Below are positions 12,173 to 14,557 of a DNA stretch of 14,557 nt, piece by piece. This DNA comes from JALZHR01 sp036388635 (GTDB lineage Bacteria; Acidobacteriota; Blastocatellia; Pyrinomonadales; Pyrinomonadaceae). Where the stretch lies: assembly GCA_036388635.1 (NCBI GenBank), contig DASVRL010000324.1:1-14557 (forward strand). Direction: 5' to 3'. The notes under the pieces are model-generated. The model was not told the origin of the DNA. It searched no databases and was given only the letters and a program-made list of their open reading frames with translations. Position 1 is the first letter of the stretch, and the number at the start of each line of letters is the position of its first letter. The translations under genes were made by a program, and so were the position numbers.

Positions 12173-13678
12173 CTACTGCGATTTTTCGACCATTCTCAAA
12201 AGCGTGCGAATCGCCACGCCGGTCGGACCTTTCGATTGATGCGGTTTCGTGTCGTCCGCCCAGGCGGTTCCGGCGATGTCGAGATGCGCCCATTTTGCTT
12301 TATCGACGAATTCCTGAATAAAAACCGCGCCGATAATCGTTCCCGCCTTGCGCCCGCCGCCGATGTTTTTGATGTCGGCGATGTCGCTTTTAATGGCGCG
12401 GCTGTATTCCTTGCCGATCGGAAGCTGCCAGAAATTTTCGCCGACTTCCTTTCCGCACTCGATAATTTCGTTGACCAGCTCGTCGTCGTTGCCGAGAACG
12501 GCGGTGTTATGGTCGCCGAGCGCGATAATCACCGCGCCGGTCAGAGTCGCCATATCGACGATGCGCGTCGCGCCCTGCTGCTCGGCGTAAGCGACGGCGT
12601 CGGCTAAAATTAAACGACCTTCGGCGTCGGTATTTAAAATCTCGACCGTTTTGCCGTTCATCGCCGTCACGACGTCGGACGGGCGCGTGGCTTTTCCGTC
12701 CGGCATATTTTCGACCGCCGCGACGACGCCGAGAACCGGGACTGACGGCTTCAGCAGACCGATGGCGCGCATCGTTCCGATCACCGTTCCGCCGCCGGTC
12801 ATATCGTATTTCATCGCGTCCATGCCTTCGGCGGGCTTGATGGAAATGCCGCCCGTGTCAAACGTGATGCCTTTGCCGACCAGCGCGGTCAGCTCGCCTT
12901 TTTTGCCGGTCGACTTTTTCGGCTCGTATCTTAAGACGATGAGCTTGGCGGGCTGTTCCGAGCCGTATGAAACGCTCAAAAGCGAACCCATTCCCATTTT
13001 CTGCATTTGCTTTTCGTCCAGAATCTCGCATTTCAAGCCGGTTTCTTTCGCCATCTGCTGGGCGCGTTTCGCCATTTCGGTCGGCGTTAAAATATTCGGC
13101 GGCTCGTTTGATAAATCGCGCGTAAAGTTGATCGATTCGCCGATGATTGCGCCGCGCTCCAAACCGGCTTTCAGCTCTTTTTCGTTGGCGCCTTCGACGC
13201 AGACGGCGAAAGTGTCAATCGCTTTGTCGTTTTTGTCTTTCGTTTTGTATTTGTCCAGCTCGAACTGACTGGTCACGACGCCCTGCATCGCCTGCGCCGC
13301 GACTTCGCGCGCATCGTCATTTGTGCCGAAACGCGGGACGAGCGCAAAGCTTTTGACGTTCAGCTTGCGCAGGTAGCGCGTCGCCGTTCCCGCCAGAATC
13401 GCCACGTTCGGCGTTTTGTAATCCGTTTTTTCACCAATCCCGACGAGCAAAATACGGCTCGCTTTGACTTTGCCTTTCGGCGCGACGTGCAGCAGAACGG
13501 TTTCGCCTTCTTTTCCGCTAAACTCCTCGGATTTGATAACCGAGGCTATCAAACCGCCCGTTAGTTTATCCAAATCTTTCAGAAAACCGCCCGTTGCCTT
13601 TTCGTCCTTGAAAACCGCGACGGCAATCGCGTCAACGTTTGCTTCTTGATAATTCCCTGTAATTGCCTGAGATTTCAT
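12173..13678 (-). CDS. pepA: Leucyl aminopeptidase (M17 family cytosol aminopeptidase)
   Basis: This 501-residue protein has the standard M17 length and two-domain layout: a divergent N-terminal macro-like domain (about 1-165) and a conserved catalytic C-terminal domain. Metal and catalytic residues are in place: K269 (VGKG), D274 (ITFDTGG), K281 (SIKP), D292 (KYDMTGG), and NTDAEGRL with D351, E353 and R355. Other family segments are ENMPDGKATRPSDVV and VDMATLTGA. The enzyme removes N-terminal residues from peptides in the cytoplasm using two divalent metals and acts as a hexamer; FDTGG replaces the more common FDSGG, a conservative change. ATG 13678 is preceded by GAGG at a rather long 12-base distance. 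It lies 113 bp downstream of smpB in the same direction, so co-transcription is possible. E. coli PepA also binds DNA, but nothing here supports that role. Confidence 0.96.
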   Translation of the reverse strand: MKSQAITGNYQEANVDAIAVAVFKDEKATGGFLKDLDKLTGGLIASVIKSEEFSGKEGETVLLHVAPKGKVKASRILLVGIGEKTDYKTPNVAILAGTATRYLRKLNVKSFALVPRFGTNDDAREVAAQAMQGVVTSQFELDKYKTKDKNDKAIDTFAVCVEGANEKELKAGLERGAIIGESINFTRDLSNEPPNILTPTEMAKRAQQMAKETGLKCEILDEKQMQKMGMGSLLSVSYGSEQPAKLIVLRYEPKKSTGKKGELTALVGKGITFDTGGISIKPAEGMDAMKYDMTGGGTVIGTMRAIGLLKPSVPVLGVVAAVENMPDGKATRPSDVVTAMNGKTVEILNTDAEGRLILADAVAYAEQQGATRIVDMATLTGAVIIALGDHNTAVLGNDDELVNEIIECGKEVGENFWQLPIGKEYSRAIKSDIADIKNIGGGRKAGTIIGAVFIQEFVDKAKWAHLDIAGTAWADDTKPHQSKGPTGVAIRTLLRMVEKSQ

Positions 13679-13697
13679 TTAGGTATTTTTCCTCGTT

Positions 13698-13719
13698 ATT
13701 GGTTAATTATTGGTTAAAT
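13698..13719. repeat. 11-bp tandem direct repeat upstream of pepA
   Basis: Two adjacent copies, ATTGGTTAATT (13698-13708) and ATTGGTTAAAT (13709-13719), differ at one base and lie just upstream of the pepA ribosome-binding site. The spacing of one DNA helical turn could suit a regulator site, but the A/T-rich setting makes chance possible. Confidence 0.4.
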
Positions 13720-13791
13720 GCTGACAGTTAATTAATTCTTTTTACTGACGATTAAACATCTTACTGTAATCTTGCCGCGTAAATCTATAAC

Positions 13792-14256
13792 TCATCTCGA
13801 ATTTTCTTTCAACTGCTGGCGCGTTTCCCGTTCGACCGTTCTTTCCTTGATGGTTTCGCGCTTATCGAAAAGTTTTTTGCCTTTCGCCACGCCGATTTCA
13901 AATTTGATGCGCCCGTTTTTCCAGTAAATGCGCGTGACGACCAAAGTCATTCCTTTGACAATCGTTTCTTTTTCGAGCTTTTCGATCTCGCGGCGGTGCA
14001 ATAATAATTTGCGCGTCCGCAGCGGCTCGTGATTCTGCCGGTTGCCGTGCGAATACGGCGAGATATGCGCGTTAAAAAGCCAGATTTCGCCGTCTTTTAC
14101 CGCGACATAAGATTCTTTTAACTGAATCCGCCCCACCATCACGCTTTTGACTTCCGTGCCTTGCAGCGCAACGCCCGCTTCGTAGCGGTCGAGAATATGA
14201 TACTCGTGAAAGGCAACGCGATTGTTGACAATGTCCTTCCCGTCAGCAGATGACAT
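13792..14256 (-). CDS. smpB: SsrA-binding protein SmpB
   Basis: This 154-residue protein brings tmRNA to stalled ribosomes in trans-translation. Family hallmarks are NRVAFHEYHILDRYEAGVAL (12-31), the tmRNA-binding LQGTEVKS (31-38), HISPYSHGN (64-72), RTRKLLLH (80-87), and a basic C-terminal tail GKKLFDKRETIKER (126-139) that occupies the empty mRNA channel. The start ATG 14256 fits the family's short variable N-terminus; the only Shine-Dalgarno-like AAGG is 14 bases upstream, and an in-frame TTG at 14289 gives 11 extra residues of uncertain value. It is divergent from the tRNA-Gln gene and leads into pepA. The partner ssrA (tmRNA) is not in the window. Confidence 0.96.
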   Translation of the reverse strand: MSSADGKDIVNNRVAFHEYHILDRYEAGVALQGTEVKSVMVGRIQLKESYVAVKDGEIWLFNAHISPYSHGNRQNHEPLRTRKLLLHRREIEKLEKETIVKGMTLVVTRIYWKNGRIKFEIGVAKGKKLFDKRETIKERTVERETRQQLKENSR

Positions 14257-14333
14257 AAAATGATATTTTGCCTTGCGCCAGTTTAACAAGCAAGTCGGAA
14301 AGTGTTTAAATCATTTGACGAGTGCGTTTTCAG

Positions 14334-14362
14334 TTGACAAGTCGGCGTTCAATTCATAAATT
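14334..14362 (+). promoter_or_regulatory. Predicted promoter of the tRNA-Gln gene
   Basis: A perfect -35 hexamer TTGACA (14334-14339) is followed, after 17 bases, by TAAATT (14357-14362, four of six to TATAAT). Transcription would begin around 14369, a few bases before the mature tRNA 5' end. Position and strength suit a stable RNA gene. Confidence 0.6.
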
Positions 14363-14374
14363 ATTCATAGCTGC

Positions 14375-14448
14375 TGGGAGATCGTCTAATGGTAGGACTG
14401 CAGTCTCTGGATCTGCCTATCGGGGTTCGAATCCCTGTCTCCCAGCCA
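14375..14448 (+). tRNA. tRNA-Gln (anticodon CTG)
   Basis: A 74-nt cloverleaf folds from the sequence. The acceptor stem is TGGGAGA/TCTCCCA (14375-14381, 14438-14444). The D arm is 14384-14398, with its loop containing GGT. The anticodon arm is 14400-14416 with loop CTCTGGA and anticodon CTG at 14407-14409. The T arm is CGGGG-TTCGAAT-CCCTG. A G discriminator is followed by an encoded CCA (14446-14448). CTG reads CAG, so the charge is glutamine. The anticodon stem closes with a T-T pair (positions 31-39), and position 37 is G rather than the more usual A. An upstream promoter and a downstream terminator make it a stand-alone unit. Confidence 0.93.
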
Positions 14449-14468
14449 ATCTTTTTATTAAAAACTCG

Positions 14469-14514
14469 GGGCAATCAGGCTTTTTAGGCGAAGTTTGATT
14501 GCCCTTTGATTATT
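14469..14514 (+). terminator. Terminator after tRNA-Gln
   Basis: A 9-bp perfect stem (14469-14477 with 14496-14504, GGGCAATCA/TGATTGCCC) can be extended by three more pairs, two of them G-U. It has a loop of about 12 nt and is followed by TTTGATTATTT. It lies about 20 nt after the tRNA 3' end. The remaining bases to 14557 show no gene that I can support. Confidence 0.75.
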
Positions 14515-14557
14515 TCGATGTGAAGTATTATAAATGTTTTATCTTTATGAACGACTG

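Noticed and set aside
14257..14374. Possible ssrA (tmRNA) next to smpB
   Set aside because: The smpB flanks hold only a short gap and tRNA-Gln. No tmRNA-length structure or tag frame is present.
14547..14557. ATG at the right edge as a possible new gene start
   Set aside because: Only three codons are visible, without a Shine-Dalgarno.
1..14557. CRISPR arrays, insertion sequences, toxin-antitoxin or phage-defence clusters
   Set aside because: I saw no regularly spaced repeats, transposase motifs or paired small genes. The Uma2 protein alone does not make a defence system.

Overview
The window looks like a stretch of chromosome from a member of the Acidobacteriota, most likely class Blastocatellia and close to Pyrinomonadaceae. 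This is inferred from gene content, because no marker gene allows a firm placement. The clues are the tail of an FG-GAP/VCBS repeat protein, a receptor-type Ser/Thr kinase with a TolB/PD40-like propeller, an Uma2 (DUF820) protein, a DUF4344 metallopeptidase lipoprotein, and unfused MacB-type permeases. Base composition and codon style look even across all genes. There is no insertion sequence, integrase, phage gene or CRISPR array. No gap without a gene exceeds 300 bases; the longest are about 254 bp (4518-4771) and 229-238 bp (11935-12172).

Layout, left to right. (a) 1-303 is the 3' end of a repeat-rich, probably secreted protein, closed by a hairpin terminator. (b) 488-3023 is a two-gene operon of MacB/FtsX-type ABC permeases with no ATPase gene beside it. 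(c) A convergent terminator separates it from a leftward beta-CASP metallo-beta-lactamase nuclease (3114-4517). (d) Divergent from that gene is a single-domain CheY-like receiver (4772-5134). It meets, across a perfect 25-bp palindrome, a leftward 941-residue membrane Ser/Thr kinase (5241-8066). (e) A leftward pair, sucC (succinyl-CoA synthetase beta) and an Uma2-family gene, are 6 bp apart. The Uma2 gene sits where sucD is usually found. (f) Leftward genes for two lipoproteins, one a DUF4344 metallopeptidase, follow leucyl aminopeptidase pepA and smpB. (g) A rightward tRNA-Gln(CTG) with a near-consensus promoter and a terminator ends the window.

Most genes are housekeeping or ordinary lineage genes: SmpB in trans-translation, PepA in peptide turnover, SucC in the TCA cycle, and a beta-CASP protein probably in RNA processing. 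Signalling is represented by the kinase and the receiver. Envelope functions are represented by the permease pair and the lipoproteins. I find no convincing new multi-gene system. The points most worth a second look are the sucC-Uma2 arrangement without sucD, the two related palindromic terminators between convergent gene pairs, the large imperfect inverted repeat downstream of pepA, and the ATPase-less permease pair.
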